A DNA stretch of 64,000 nucleotides, from positions 1 to 64,000 of the forward strand of contig NZ_JALDYX010000022.1 in the NCBI RefSeq assembly GCF_024267675.1, written 5' to 3'. Origin of the DNA: Marinobacterium sedimentorum (GTDB taxonomy: Bacteria > Pseudomonadota > Gammaproteobacteria > Pseudomonadales > Balneatricaceae). The first letter of the stretch is position 1. Each line of letters starts with the position of its first letter. The position numbers were made by a program, and so were the translations under genes. Positions 16,760 to 24,758 of the stretch are shown here, piece after piece. The notes under the pieces are model-generated. The model searched no databases. It was not told the origin of the DNA and saw nothing but the letters and a program-made list of their open reading frames with translations.

Positions 16760-17971
16760 ATGAAAACGAACATAGTTCCCGAGTTTAAACAGAGCACGCG
16801 GGGGCAGGAGGCGGAGTCCATTCTGCGCAGCTGTGTGCACTGCGGCTTTTGCACGGCGACCTGCCCGACCTACCAGGAACTGAATGATGAACGCGATGGC
16901 CCGCGCGGGCGCATTTACCTCATCAAGCAGTTGCTGGAAGAGGGCCGGGTCACGGAAAAAACCCGTACCCACCTGGATCGCTGCCTGACGTGCCGCAGCT
17001 GTGAAACTACTTGTCCATCGGGGGTACAGTACGGCCGGCTGGTGGATATAGGCCGCGCCATCGTCGACGAAAAGCTGGAGCGCCCGCCGGCGCAGCGTCT
17101 GTTGCGCTGGGGCCTGCGCCAGATATTGCCGTATCCTGCCCGCTTTGGGCCCCTGCTGCGCCTGGGCCAGGGCATCAGACCGCTGCTGCCGGCGGCGCTC
17201 AAGGCCAAGCTGCCGCCCAGGCGGACATCACGCCCCTGGCCCGCCAGCGGTCACCCCCGGGTGATGCTGGCACTGGCCGGCTGTGCCCAGCCCGCGGCCG
17301 CGCCCAACACCAATGCGGCCAGCGCACGGGTGCTGGATCGCCTGGGCATCAGTCTGGTGGAAGCACCCCGGGCCGGTTGTTGCGGTGCGGTCAGCTATCA
17401 TCTGTCGGCCCATGACGAAGGCCTGGATTTCATGCGCCGCAATATCGATGCCTGGTGGCCGGCCATTGAAGCCGGTGCCGAAGCCATCGTCATGACGGCG
17501 TCGGGCTGTGGCGCCATGGTGCAGGAATACGGCCATTTGCTGCGCCATGACCCGGCCTATGCCGACAAGGCGCGGCGGGTGAGCGAACTGACCCGTGATC
17601 TGGGTGAGGTTCTGCTGCAGGAGGATCTGTCGGTGCTGGCACCCAGTCCTGCTGACACCGGCAAGGTGGCCTTTCACTGCCCTTGTACGCTGCAGCATGC
17701 CATGAAGCAAAGCGGCGTAGTGGAGCAGGTACTGGAAAAAGCCGGTGTAGAGTTGGCTAAAACCAGGGACAAGCATCTGTGCTGCGGCTCTGCCGGCACC
17801 TACTCCATCCTGCAGCCGGAAATGAGTCAGAAGTTGCTGCAAAACAAGCTCAAGGCACTGACGCTGGACGACCCGCAGCGCATCGTTACGGCGAATATCG
17901 GCTGTCAGCTGCATCTGGAGTCAAAGTCCGACCGTCCGGTGCAGCACTGGATCGAACTGTTGGATCGCTGA
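16760..17971 (+). CDS. glcF: Glycolate oxidase iron-sulfur subunit GlcF
   Basis: This 403-residue protein has two complete 4Fe-4S motifs (Cys25/28/31/35 and Cys75/78/81/85), followed by two CCG-type cysteine-rich domains (AGCCGAV about residue 208; HLCCGSAGTY about 335). It passes electrons from the flavin subunits to the quinone pool. It is the last gene of the TRAP-glcBGDEF operon. No clear intrinsic terminator was seen in the 257 bases before the IclR gene, so limited read-through is possible. Confidence 0.96.
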   Translation: MKTNIVPEFKQSTRGQEAESILRSCVHCGFCTATCPTYQELNDERDGPRGRIYLIKQLLEEGRVTEKTRTHLDRCLTCRSCETTCPSGVQYGRLVDIGRAIVDEKLERPPAQRLLRWGLRQILPYPARFGPLLRLGQGIRPLLPAALKAKLPPRRTSRPWPASGHPRVMLALAGCAQPAAAPNTNAASARVLDRLGISLVEAPRAGCCGAVSYHLSAHDEGLDFMRRNIDAWWPAIEAGAEAIVMTASGCGAMVQEYGHLLRHDPAYADKARRVSELTRDLGEVLLQEDLSVLAPSPADTGKVAFHCPCTLQHAMKQSGVVEQVLEKAGVELAKTRDKHLCCGSAGTYSILQPEMSQKLLQNKLKALTLDDPQRIVTANIGCQLHLESKSDRPVQHWIELLDR

Positions 17972-18228
17972 ACCAAAGAGGTCAGGTCAATGGGCAAGCT
18001 AAACAGGCCGTCTCAAGGGGCGGTCTAAAAAGCCAGGCTAACGCCCAGAGCAAACAGGGGGCAGCGATGTGGGCATTTGGGTGATAAACTGGCGCCCATT
18101 GAGTCTGCCGGCCTCCGCTGACTATATCGCTTGGCATGCCTTGATCTTCAAGGCTTTCTACCAGCGATCAGGTTCGTTAGGAGCGGCAGTTGGTGTGGCG
18201 CAGGCCTTCTGCAAGGATTACAGAACCG

Positions 18229-19062
18229 ATGAACGACAGCCTGAACGACGGGCCCAAAGCCGGCAAGAAAACCTCCTCCGGTGCGGTGCAGGTGCAGTCC
18301 CTGACCCGTGCACTGCTGCTGCTCAAACGCATTTCCGCCTCCAGCAACGGCCTGAATCTGACCGAACTGGCCGGTGAGCTGGCACTGGCGCCGTCCACGG
18401 CACACCGCCTGCTGAACAGCATGCGGCAGCTTGATTTTGTCGATTTCGACGAGCAGAGCGGACTCTGGACCGTGGGCGTGACCGCATTCTCGGTCGGCAG
18501 CGCCTATCTGAAGAAGCGCGACTTCGTGGCCGAAGCCCGCAGCCATATGAAACGGCTGGTGGCTGAAACCGGGGAAACCTCCAATCTGGCGATTCTGGAC
18601 GGCCACAATCATGTCTTCGTTGGCCAGGTGGAGTGCAACGAAGTCATGCGAATGGTGGTGCAGATCGGCAGTCGCGGCACCCTGCACGCCGCCGGTGTCG
18701 GCAAGGCGCTGCTGTCGGGCCTGAGCGATGAGGAAGTCACCAATATCATCAACCACACCGGGCTTGCGTCCCTGACGCAGAACACCATCACGACACCTGC
18801 GGTCTTTATGGAGGAGCTGCGCAAAATCCGCCAGCAGGGCTTCTCCGTGGATGATGAAGAGCAGGTTTATGGCCTGCGCTGTATCGCCGCCAATATTTAC
18901 GATGAGAACGCCGAAGTTATAGCCGCGGTGTCCATTTCCGGGCCTTCGGTACGGGTCAGCAGCGACCGGCTGGATCACTACAGCGCGGCTGTGATGCGCG
19001 CAGCCGATGCAATCACCCTGGCGATCGGCGGCACGCGGCCGGTGCAGCGTGCGTCGGCCTGA
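18229..19062 (+). CDS. IclR-family transcriptional regulator
   Basis: The ATG at 18229 with AAGGA upstream gives 277 residues. The N-terminal winged helix (about 20-80; LNLTELAGELALAPSTAHRLLNSM) is followed by the IclR effector domain (LHAAGVGKALLSGLSDEEV; AVSISGPSVRVSSDRL). IclR proteins of this size often sense glyoxylate, pyruvate or aromatic acids; E. coli AllR, for example, controls gcl in response to glyoxylate. Here it sits between the glycolate operon and lrgAB-type genes, pointing to control of one or both. The target is inferred, not shown. Confidence 0.92.
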   Translation: MNDSLNDGPKAGKKTSSGAVQVQSLTRALLLLKRISASSNGLNLTELAGELALAPSTAHRLLNSMRQLDFVDFDEQSGLWTVGVTAFSVGSAYLKKRDFVAEARSHMKRLVAETGETSNLAILDGHNHVFVGQVECNEVMRMVVQIGSRGTLHAAGVGKALLSGLSDEEVTNIINHTGLASLTQNTITTPAVFMEELRKIRQQGFSVDDEEQVYGLRCIAANIYDENAEVIAAVSISGPSVRVSSDRLDHYSAAVMRAADAITLAIGGTRPVQRASA

Positions 19063-19125
19063 GGCTCGGTGCCAAGGCCGCCAGGCTGCTGAAAGGCTGA
19101 ACAAGGCACAGCAAAGGATAGTGTC

Positions 19126-19494
19126 ATGCTGGGTGCGCTGACACTGATTATCGGCCTGCAGGTATTAGGTACCGTTCTGGCCGAGTTACTGGCGCTGCCG
19201 TTACCGGGGCCGGTGCTCGGCATGGTGCTGTTTCTGCTGGTGCTGGCTGTTATCCGGCGGCCCTGGGCGGAGCTGGAGCAGGTTAACAACTTCTTTCTGG
19301 CCAACCTGTCGTTGCTCTTTGTACCGGCGGCCGTGGGCATTGTCAGCCATCTGGAGCTGGTTAGCCCGATTCTGGGCCGGTTGTTTCTGGTGCTGCTGTT
19401 GAGCCTGCTGGCGGGGCTGATTGTATCGGCGCTGATATTTGCCCGCCTTGCGCGCCGCTTTACGCCTGCCAGTGACGAGGAGCTGCTGCCATGA
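19126..19494 (+). CDS. CidA/LrgA-family membrane protein
   Basis: This 122-residue protein has four hydrophobic helices. It carries the CidA/LrgA signature LPLPGPVLGMVLFLLVL (about residues 24-40) and NNFFLANLSLLFVPAAVGI (about 54-72). It overlaps the LrgB-type gene by four bases (ATGA). The pair was first described as holin-like murein hydrolase regulators, but fused or paired homologues transport small carboxylates: plant PLGG1 carries glycolate/glycerate and Bacillus PftAB carries pyruvate. The location next to glcDEF favours a carboxylate role here. Confidence 0.9.
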   Translation: MLGALTLIIGLQVLGTVLAELLALPLPGPVLGMVLFLLVLAVIRRPWAELEQVNNFFLANLSLLFVPAAVGIVSHLELVSPILGRLFLVLLLSLLAGLIVSALIFARLARRFTPASDEELLP

Positions 19495-20210
19495 ATGCCG
19501 ATCTCACACCGCTGTGGGTCTATCTTGGGCGTGACCCGCTGGCCTGGCTGCTGCTGACCCTCGGTGCTTTTGTGCTGTCGCGCTGGTTGTACGAGCGCGC
19601 AGGGCAGTCGGCGCTGCTCAATCCCATGGCCCTGACAGTGTGCCAGCTGGTGCTGCTGCTCAGTATTACCGGCGTCAGCTATGACGCCTATTTCACCGGT
19701 GCCCAGTTTATCCATGTGTTGCTCGGCCCTGCGGTGGTCTGCCTGGCGCTGCCCATATGGCAGAACAGGCGCAGTATCAGGCGCAGTCTGCCGGCGCTGA
19801 TCCCCGCACTTTTGGCAGGCTCCCTGGTGTCGGTACTCAGTGCCGTGGGGCTGGCCTGGGCGCTGGGCCTGGACAGCACCATCCTGCTGACCCTTGTGCC
19901 CAAGTCCGTCACAGCTCCGGTGGCCATGGGCATTGCCCAGGATCTGGGTGGTATCCCCGAGCTTGCCGCGGTGCTCTGTGCCGTGACCGGGATTTTCGGT
20001 GCCATTATCGGCGTACCGCTGATGACGCGCTTAGGCATAAGGGATGCACGGGCCCAGGGCCTGGCCATGGGTGTCACCAGCCATGGCATCGGCACTGCGG
20101 CGGCCTTTCAGGTCAGCAGCGTGATGGGTGTGTACAGTTCCATTGGCATGGCGCTGAATGCGTTACTGACCGCAATCCTTGCCGGCCTTGCGCTGCTGTT
20201 CTGGCTTTAA
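19491..20210 (+). CDS. LrgB-family membrane protein
   Basis: This 239-residue protein has about seven hydrophobic helices. The LrgB core is clear: LVPKSVTAPVAMGIAQDLGGIPELAAVLCAVTGIFGA (about residues 138-174) and MGVTSHGIGTAAAFQ (about 193-207). It is translationally coupled to the LrgA-type gene. The two probably form one carrier or channel in the inner membrane. Substrate candidates from context are glycolate, glycerate, glyoxylate or pyruvate. Confidence 0.92.
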   Translation: MNADLTPLWVYLGRDPLAWLLLTLGAFVLSRWLYERAGQSALLNPMALTVCQLVLLLSITGVSYDAYFTGAQFIHVLLGPAVVCLALPIWQNRRSIRRSLPALIPALLAGSLVSVLSAVGLAWALGLDSTILLTLVPKSVTAPVAMGIAQDLGGIPELAAVLCAVTGIFGAIIGVPLMTRLGIRDARAQGLAMGVTSHGIGTAAAFQVSSVMGVYSSIGMALNALLTAILAGLALLFWL

Positions 20211-20259
20211 AGTTTGATCTGTGGTCATTTTTATCAGCAACGTTCTACGGGAGCCGCGA

Positions 20260-20784
20260 ATGGCGATCTACCAGTACGACGGCCATGTGCCGGAGATTCA
20301 CGACGACAGCTATGTGGCTGACCAGGCCACGGTAATTGGCAAGGTCATTTTGCGCCAGGGTGCCAGTGTCTGGCCCCAGGCGGTGCTGCGTGGCGATAAC
20401 GAGACCATCGAGATCGGTGTCGGCAGCAATGTGCAGGAAGGCGCGGTATTTCATACGGACATGGGCTATCCGCTGACCCTGGCTGCGAATGTGACCGTTG
20501 GCCACCAGGCCATGCTGCACGGCTGCAGCGTGGGCGAAGGGTCGCTGATCGGCATTCAGGCGGTGGTGCTTAATGGCGCAGTCATTGGCAAAAACTGCCT
20601 GGTGGGGGCAGGGGCACTGGTCACCGAAGGCAAGGTTTTTCCCGATAACAGCCTGATTATCGGCAGCCCGGCCAAGGTTATCAGGCAGCTTGACGATGCG
20701 ACCATCGCCGGCCTGCGCGCCAGTGCCGAGCACTATGTCGAACGGGCGAGGCAACACAAGACGACCCTCAAGCGGATCGATTAG
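20260..20784 (+). CDS. Gamma carbonic anhydrase-family protein
   Basis: The start at 20260 with GGGAG upstream gives 174 residues folded as a left-handed beta-helix of hexapeptide repeats. The three zinc-ligand histidines of the family are at positions 65 (VFHTD), 82 (VGHQA) and 87 (LHGC). Members such as E. coli YrdA and PaaY resemble carbonic anhydrases, though activity has been shown for only some of them. It begins 49 bases after the LrgB-type gene in the same direction and may share its transcript. Confidence 0.92.
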   Translation: MAIYQYDGHVPEIHDDSYVADQATVIGKVILRQGASVWPQAVLRGDNETIEIGVGSNVQEGAVFHTDMGYPLTLAANVTVGHQAMLHGCSVGEGSLIGIQAVVLNGAVIGKNCLVGAGALVTEGKVFPDNSLIIGSPAKVIRQLDDATIAGLRASAEHYVERARQHKTTLKRID

Positions 20785-21069
20785 AGGCGGTTGAGGCTGC
20801 GGTGACAGGCGAGAGCTTTGAGCTTGGCTCTTAGTAGTCATCACTTGGCGTAAACAGCTCAGCTGCAAGACTGGCGGGAGGGCAGTTCGAGCACATAGCG
20901 CTTGCTGGCCACTGCGCACCGCGCATCTCCACCAGGCCCTTGATGCGCCCCAGTGCCGAGTGCTGACGCCGCTATAAAGCGCAAGCATGGCAAGGCGGCT
21001 GACGTGGGCCGCCAATACTCTAAGGTAATGCTCTAAGTTTATGTTCTAAAAGCTTGAAATTTTCTCCTG

Positions 21070-21825
21070 ATGGCTGACACTCAGGTAATGACTTTCGATC
21101 GCCGTACCAATATGACCCTAGTGACCCTGCTGCTGGCCGCCTCGCCGCTGCTGTGGGTTGGTGCTGCCCAGGCCGATACTCTGCGTCGTATCGTGCATCC
21201 GGATGGGCGTATCGAGTACACCAATGTTGGCAAAGCCGCGAAGGGGGACAAACTGCTGGGGGGGAGTCGCGGGCAGAAAATCTACAAGTACCGCGCCCCC
21301 ACCGGCGTATTGAGCTTCACCGATCAGAAACCGAAGAATCAGGCCTACGAGATCGTCAAGATCCAGTGCTATGCCTGTAATCCGGTGTCGTCGGTGAACT
21401 GGCGCAATACGCCGCTGAATCTGACGGCCTACGCCCAGCTGGTGACAAAGGCTGCCGCCGAGCATCAGGTTGATCCCGCGCTGGTGCGGGCGCTGATACA
21501 TGCCGAGTCCGCCTTCAATCCTGCTGCGCTATCCCATATGGGAGCCCAGGGGTTGATGCAGCTGATGCCGGCGACCGCGGCCTCCCTGGGGGTTGAGAAT
21601 GCCTTTGATGCGGGGCAAAACATAGAGGGTGGAGTAAGGCATCTGGCCGAATTGCTGCAGGCCTTTGAGGGCAATGCCCGTCTGGCGGTGGCCGCCTATA
21701 ACGCCGGTGCAGGCGCCGTGCGCAAGTATGGTGGGGTGCCGCCCTACGCCGAAACCCAGGTCTATGTGGAACGGGTGGCGATTTTGCGCCAGCGCTACCA
21801 GGAAAAGGTGAGCCTCGGGCCTTAG
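21070..21825 (+). CDS. Lytic transglycosylase with N-terminal DUF4124
   Basis: The product is 251 residues from the first ATG; starts at 21088 or 21112 are possible because none has a strong ribosome site. A signal peptide (hydrophobic TLVTLLLAASPLLWVGAAQA) is followed by a DUF4124-like segment (about 37-90) and an SLT domain (about 118-240). The SLT domain contains the catalytic Glu146 in HAESAFNP, the GLMQLMPATA motif and AYNAGAGAV. It should cleave peptidoglycan in the periplasm, releasing 1,6-anhydro-MurNAc. It is a single gene upstream of pyrC. Confidence 0.9.
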   Translation: MADTQVMTFDRRTNMTLVTLLLAASPLLWVGAAQADTLRRIVHPDGRIEYTNVGKAAKGDKLLGGSRGQKIYKYRAPTGVLSFTDQKPKNQAYEIVKIQCYACNPVSSVNWRNTPLNLTAYAQLVTKAAAEHQVDPALVRALIHAESAFNPAALSHMGAQGLMQLMPATAASLGVENAFDAGQNIEGGVRHLAELLQAFEGNARLAVAAYNAGAGAVRKYGGVPPYAETQVYVERVAILRQRYQEKVSLGP

Positions 21826-21965
21826 GAGGCTGTCCGAAACCCCAAAGCCGTGCACCGGACCGCGTTTTTGACTGGCCGTGGCCCCCTCGTTGGTTGTACC
21901 CTTAGCGCCGGTTACGCGGGGACGCTCTGGGTCCTCGCAGAATTTTTCAGGGGGAGTTCGTGACG

Positions 21966-23012
21966 ATGTCAAACCAAGTGCGTATCCGCTATCCGGATGA
22001 CTGGCACCTGCATGTGCGTGATGGTGAAGTACTGCAAAAAGTATTGCCCGAAACCACGCGCTGGTTTCGCCGTGCCATCATCATGCCTAATCTCAAACAC
22101 CCGGTCATCACCACCGCCCAGGCGATTGAATATCGCGACCAGATCAAAGCAGCATGCCCTGCAACGGACCCCTTTACGCCGCTGATGACGCTGTATCTGA
22201 CTGAAAAGACGGATCCTGCGGATGTGCGCCAGGGGTTTGCCGCCGGTTATATAGTAGCGGCCAAGCTGTATCCTGCGGGCGCCACCACCAACTCCGCGGC
22301 GGGTGTCAAAAATGTCGAGGCGGTGTACGACGTGCTGGCGGTCATGGAAGAAATCGGCATGCCACTGCTGGTACACGGTGAAGTGGTGGATGCCGATATC
22401 GATATCTTTGACCGTGAGGCGGTCTTTATCGAGCGCACTCTGGGCCCGGTACGCAGCCGCTTTCCCAATCTCAAGATCGTGCTGGAGCATGTCACCACCA
22501 GCCACGGCATTGATTTTGTGAAGTCCTGTGCCGAAAACACCGCCGCCACCATTACCCCGCACCATCTGGTGATCAACCGTAATGCCATGCTGGTGGGGGG
22601 CATCAAGCCGCACTACTATTGCCTGCCGGTTGCCAAGCGCGAAAGTCATCGCCTGGCGCTGCGTGCTGCGGCCACCTCCGGGGATTCTCGTTTCTTCCTC
22701 GGCACCGATTCCGCCCCGCACCTGCGTTCGGCCAAGGAAAGTGCCTGCGGCTGTGCCGGCATTTTCAACGTTTCGGTGTGCCTGGAAACCCTCGCCACGG
22801 TGTTCGAGCAGGAAAACGCGCTGGATAAGCTCGAAGCCTTCACCTCGCTCAACGGTCCGGCTTTCTATGGTCTGGCGCCGAACAGCGAGTATCTGCTGCT
22901 GGAAAAAACCACTGAGGCACAGCCACTGCCGCCCAATGTCGAGGCGCAGGGTGAGTCTATTCTGGTGTTTGATCCGGGCTTTGCACTGCACTGGCGGGTA
23001 CGGGCTGAATAA
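21966..23012 (+). CDS. pyrC: Dihydroorotase
   Basis: The ATG at 21966 is preferred because GGGGGAG lies nine bases upstream; it gives 348 residues, as in E. coli PyrC. A GTG at 21960 is in frame but too close to that site. The zinc ligands HLHVRDG (His14, His16) are present, together with the carbamylated lysine region AAKLYPAGATTNS, the two later histidines (VHGE, LEHVTTSHG) and the GTDSAPH aspartate. It catalyses the third step of pyrimidine synthesis in the cytoplasm. A bidirectional terminator follows. Confidence 0.97.
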   Translation: MSNQVRIRYPDDWHLHVRDGEVLQKVLPETTRWFRRAIIMPNLKHPVITTAQAIEYRDQIKAACPATDPFTPLMTLYLTEKTDPADVRQGFAAGYIVAAKLYPAGATTNSAAGVKNVEAVYDVLAVMEEIGMPLLVHGEVVDADIDIFDREAVFIERTLGPVRSRFPNLKIVLEHVTTSHGIDFVKSCAENTAATITPHHLVINRNAMLVGGIKPHYYCLPVAKRESHRLALRAAATSGDSRFFLGTDSAPHLRSAKESACGCAGIFNVSVCLETLATVFEQENALDKLEAFTSLNGPAFYGLAPNSEYLLLEKTTEAQPLPPNVEAQGESILVFDPGFALHWRVRAE

Positions 23013-23030
23013 CGCCGTCTTGCGAACATG

Positions 23031-23059
23031 AAAATGCCGGCTTAAGCGCCGGCATTTTT
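23031..23059. terminator. Bidirectional terminator between pyrC and pbpG
   Basis: The stem AAAATGCCGGC/GCCGGCATTTTT has a short loop and is flanked by A-run and T-run, so it works on both strands. It lies 19 bases after the pyrC stop and about 50 bases after the convergent pbpG stop. Confidence 0.85.
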
Positions 23060-23108
23060 GTATCTGCTGATTTTCGCAGGCCCGCTGTTCGCAGGCCTGG
23101 GCGCTGTC

Positions 23109-24023
23109 TTAGTGTTTTTGCAGCGCGGCGTTGCGGGTGCGTTCATAGTCGCGGGCGGCCCCTGCGATATCGCCACTGTCGCCGGTCTGAATCCATTTAC
23201 GGATACGGTTGGCGTCGCCCGTGGGAGTGCGCTTGCCGAATGAGTCCAGCATGACCATCACCACTTCGCGGTTGTCGATTTTCGTCAGCATCACCAGACA
23301 GCGGCCGGCCTCATCCAGGTAGCCGGTCTTGCTCAGGCGAATGTCCCAGCTGCCGCCGCGTACCAGCGCGTTGGTGTTGGTGTAGGCCAGGCGATAGCGC
23401 GGGCTTTCGAAGTTGGCGGTAAACACCTTGGTGGTGGAGTAGTCGCGAATCTGCGCGTACTTGGCGGCGGCACTGACCATGCGGGTCAGGTCTGCGGCGG
23501 TGGAGACGTTGTTTGGAGACAGGCCGCTGGAGTCGACGAAACGGCTGTGGTGCATGCCCAGTGCCTTGGCCTTGGCATTCATGGCCTTGACGAAGGCCTT
23601 GAATCCGCCGGGATAGTTGGTGGCCAGCGCGGTTGCGGCCAGGTTCTCAGAGGACATCAGCATGATGCGGATGGCATCGGCGCGGCTGAGTTCAGACTGG
23701 GTGCGAATGCGCGAATAGTAGTTGTGGGCCAGAGTACGGTCGTTGCGGGTGAAGGTGATGTTTTCCTTCATCGACTGCTTGCCGTCGAGGATGACCATGG
23801 CCGTCATGAGTTTGGTGATGGAGGCGATGGGCACCGGCACATTCGCATTCTTGTCGTACAGACGTTTGCCGCTTTTAAGTTCGACGATGGCTGCGCTGGC
23901 CGAGGCCAGGTGAATTTTCGTGTTTTGTTCGACCGCGACCGATGTTTTGGCGGCAGGTTCGCTATGGGCCAGGGACAACGATGAAGCCAGTACCAATAAT
24001 AGCGATGCAGATAGTTTTTTCAT
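23109..24023 (-). CDS. pbpG: D-alanyl-D-alanine endopeptidase (PBP7 type)
   Basis: The ATG at 24023 opens a typical signal peptide (MKKLSASLLLVLASSLSLAHS), giving 304 residues. The low-molecular-weight PBP motifs are all present: SITK (SxxK, about residue 68), SSEN (SxN, about 126) and SKTGYL (KTG, about 228). PBP7-type enzymes cleave D-Ala-meso-DAP cross-links in the periplasm during wall remodelling. It faces away from the AbrB-like gene's downstream end and shares a terminator with pyrC. Confidence 0.92.
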   Translation of the reverse strand: MKKLSASLLLVLASSLSLAHSEPAAKTSVAVEQNTKIHLASASAAIVELKSGKRLYDKNANVPVPIASITKLMTAMVILDGKQSMKENITFTRNDRTLAHNYYSRIRTQSELSRADAIRIMLMSSENLAATALATNYPGGFKAFVKAMNAKAKALGMHHSRFVDSSGLSPNNVSTAADLTRMVSAAAKYAQIRDYSTTKVFTANFESPRYRLAYTNTNALVRGGSWDIRLSKTGYLDEAGRCLVMLTKIDNREVVMVMLDSFGKRTPTGDANRIRKWIQTGDSGDIAGAARDYERTRNAALQKH

Positions 24024-24196
24024 TATATTCCCGGCGGTGACGATGGAATTAATAATAAATACAGACACATAAGGCACAGCATCATACAGCAGCGATTTCG
24101 ATTTCGCATCGCAGGTGCCGGCAACTTCAGATGATTTTTTTCATTGTTGCGCGCCTTTTTGCGCGCAGGGCAGGCTGTCGTCATGGCGCCTGAGCT

Positions 24197-24403
24197 TCAG
24201 GCGTCTTCCTCGTGCATCATGCCGTCGACCAGTTCCATTTCCTCAACAAAATTTTCGTCGTGCCGCGCCAGCCGATAGCTGCCATTTAGCATGTTCACCA
24301 GATAGACGGTATCGCCTTCGTGGGCGTCCAGTGCCTCTATAACCGTGGCTGGCAGCTCTACGCCCAGGCCTTTACCCATCTTGCACACTTTGAGTTCTAT
24401 CAT
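24197..24403 (-). CDS. AbrB/MazE-like DNA-binding protein, orphan
   Basis: This 68-residue ORF starts at 24403 with an AGGAGA site seven bases upstream. Residues 1-45 fit the swapped-hairpin AbrB/MazE fold (KMGKGLGVELPATVIEALDAHEGDTVYLV), followed by a very acidic tail (EEMELVDGMMHEEDA). In toxin-antitoxin pairs the acidic tail of MazE-type proteins binds the toxin. No toxin-like gene lies within 170 bases downstream or 355 bases upstream, so it is either a lone regulator or the survivor of a pair. Confidence 0.75.
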   Translation of the reverse strand: MIELKVCKMGKGLGVELPATVIEALDAHEGDTVYLVNMLNGSYRLARHDENFVEEMELVDGMMHEEDA

Positions 24404-24758
24404 GCTGATTCTCCTGTGGCTGCCACAATGGCGCTGGCCGCAAGCACAGTGCCTGTGCCCGGACGCCCGTGACTCTGTTAGATCAAGATCCGTGTTAAGT
24501 GTAATGGCAAAGATATGATGCTGCGTTGCGGCTGCAAAATATTCGTGCGCAGGGCATTCAGCTCCTGAGAGCGGGGTCGCGGGAGGCATTGGCAAACGCA
24601 GTAGCAAACGAGTCTGCGGGTGGTAATTGCATATTTGCTTGCGGGCGGATTTTGGGGCGTCATAGAGTGCGCTGGCGGCGCAGCGCAGCAGGGATTCGAG
24701 TGCCTGGGCTGGCACAATGCAGCCAGGGTCTGGGTGGCGTAGGACGCCGCGTTCGCAG
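24404..24758. other. Intergenic gap between AbrB-like gene and ABC exporter
   Basis: These 355 bases hold the upstream region of the AbrB-like gene and the 3' flank of the ABC exporter. Base composition is mixed. I saw no RNA gene, credible ORF or clear terminator. Confidence 0.5.

Noticed and set aside
24148..24167. TGCGCGC-N6-GCGCGCA hairpin between the AbrB-like gene and pbpG as a terminator.
   Set aside because: The stem is good but no T-run follows on either strand, so it is not called.
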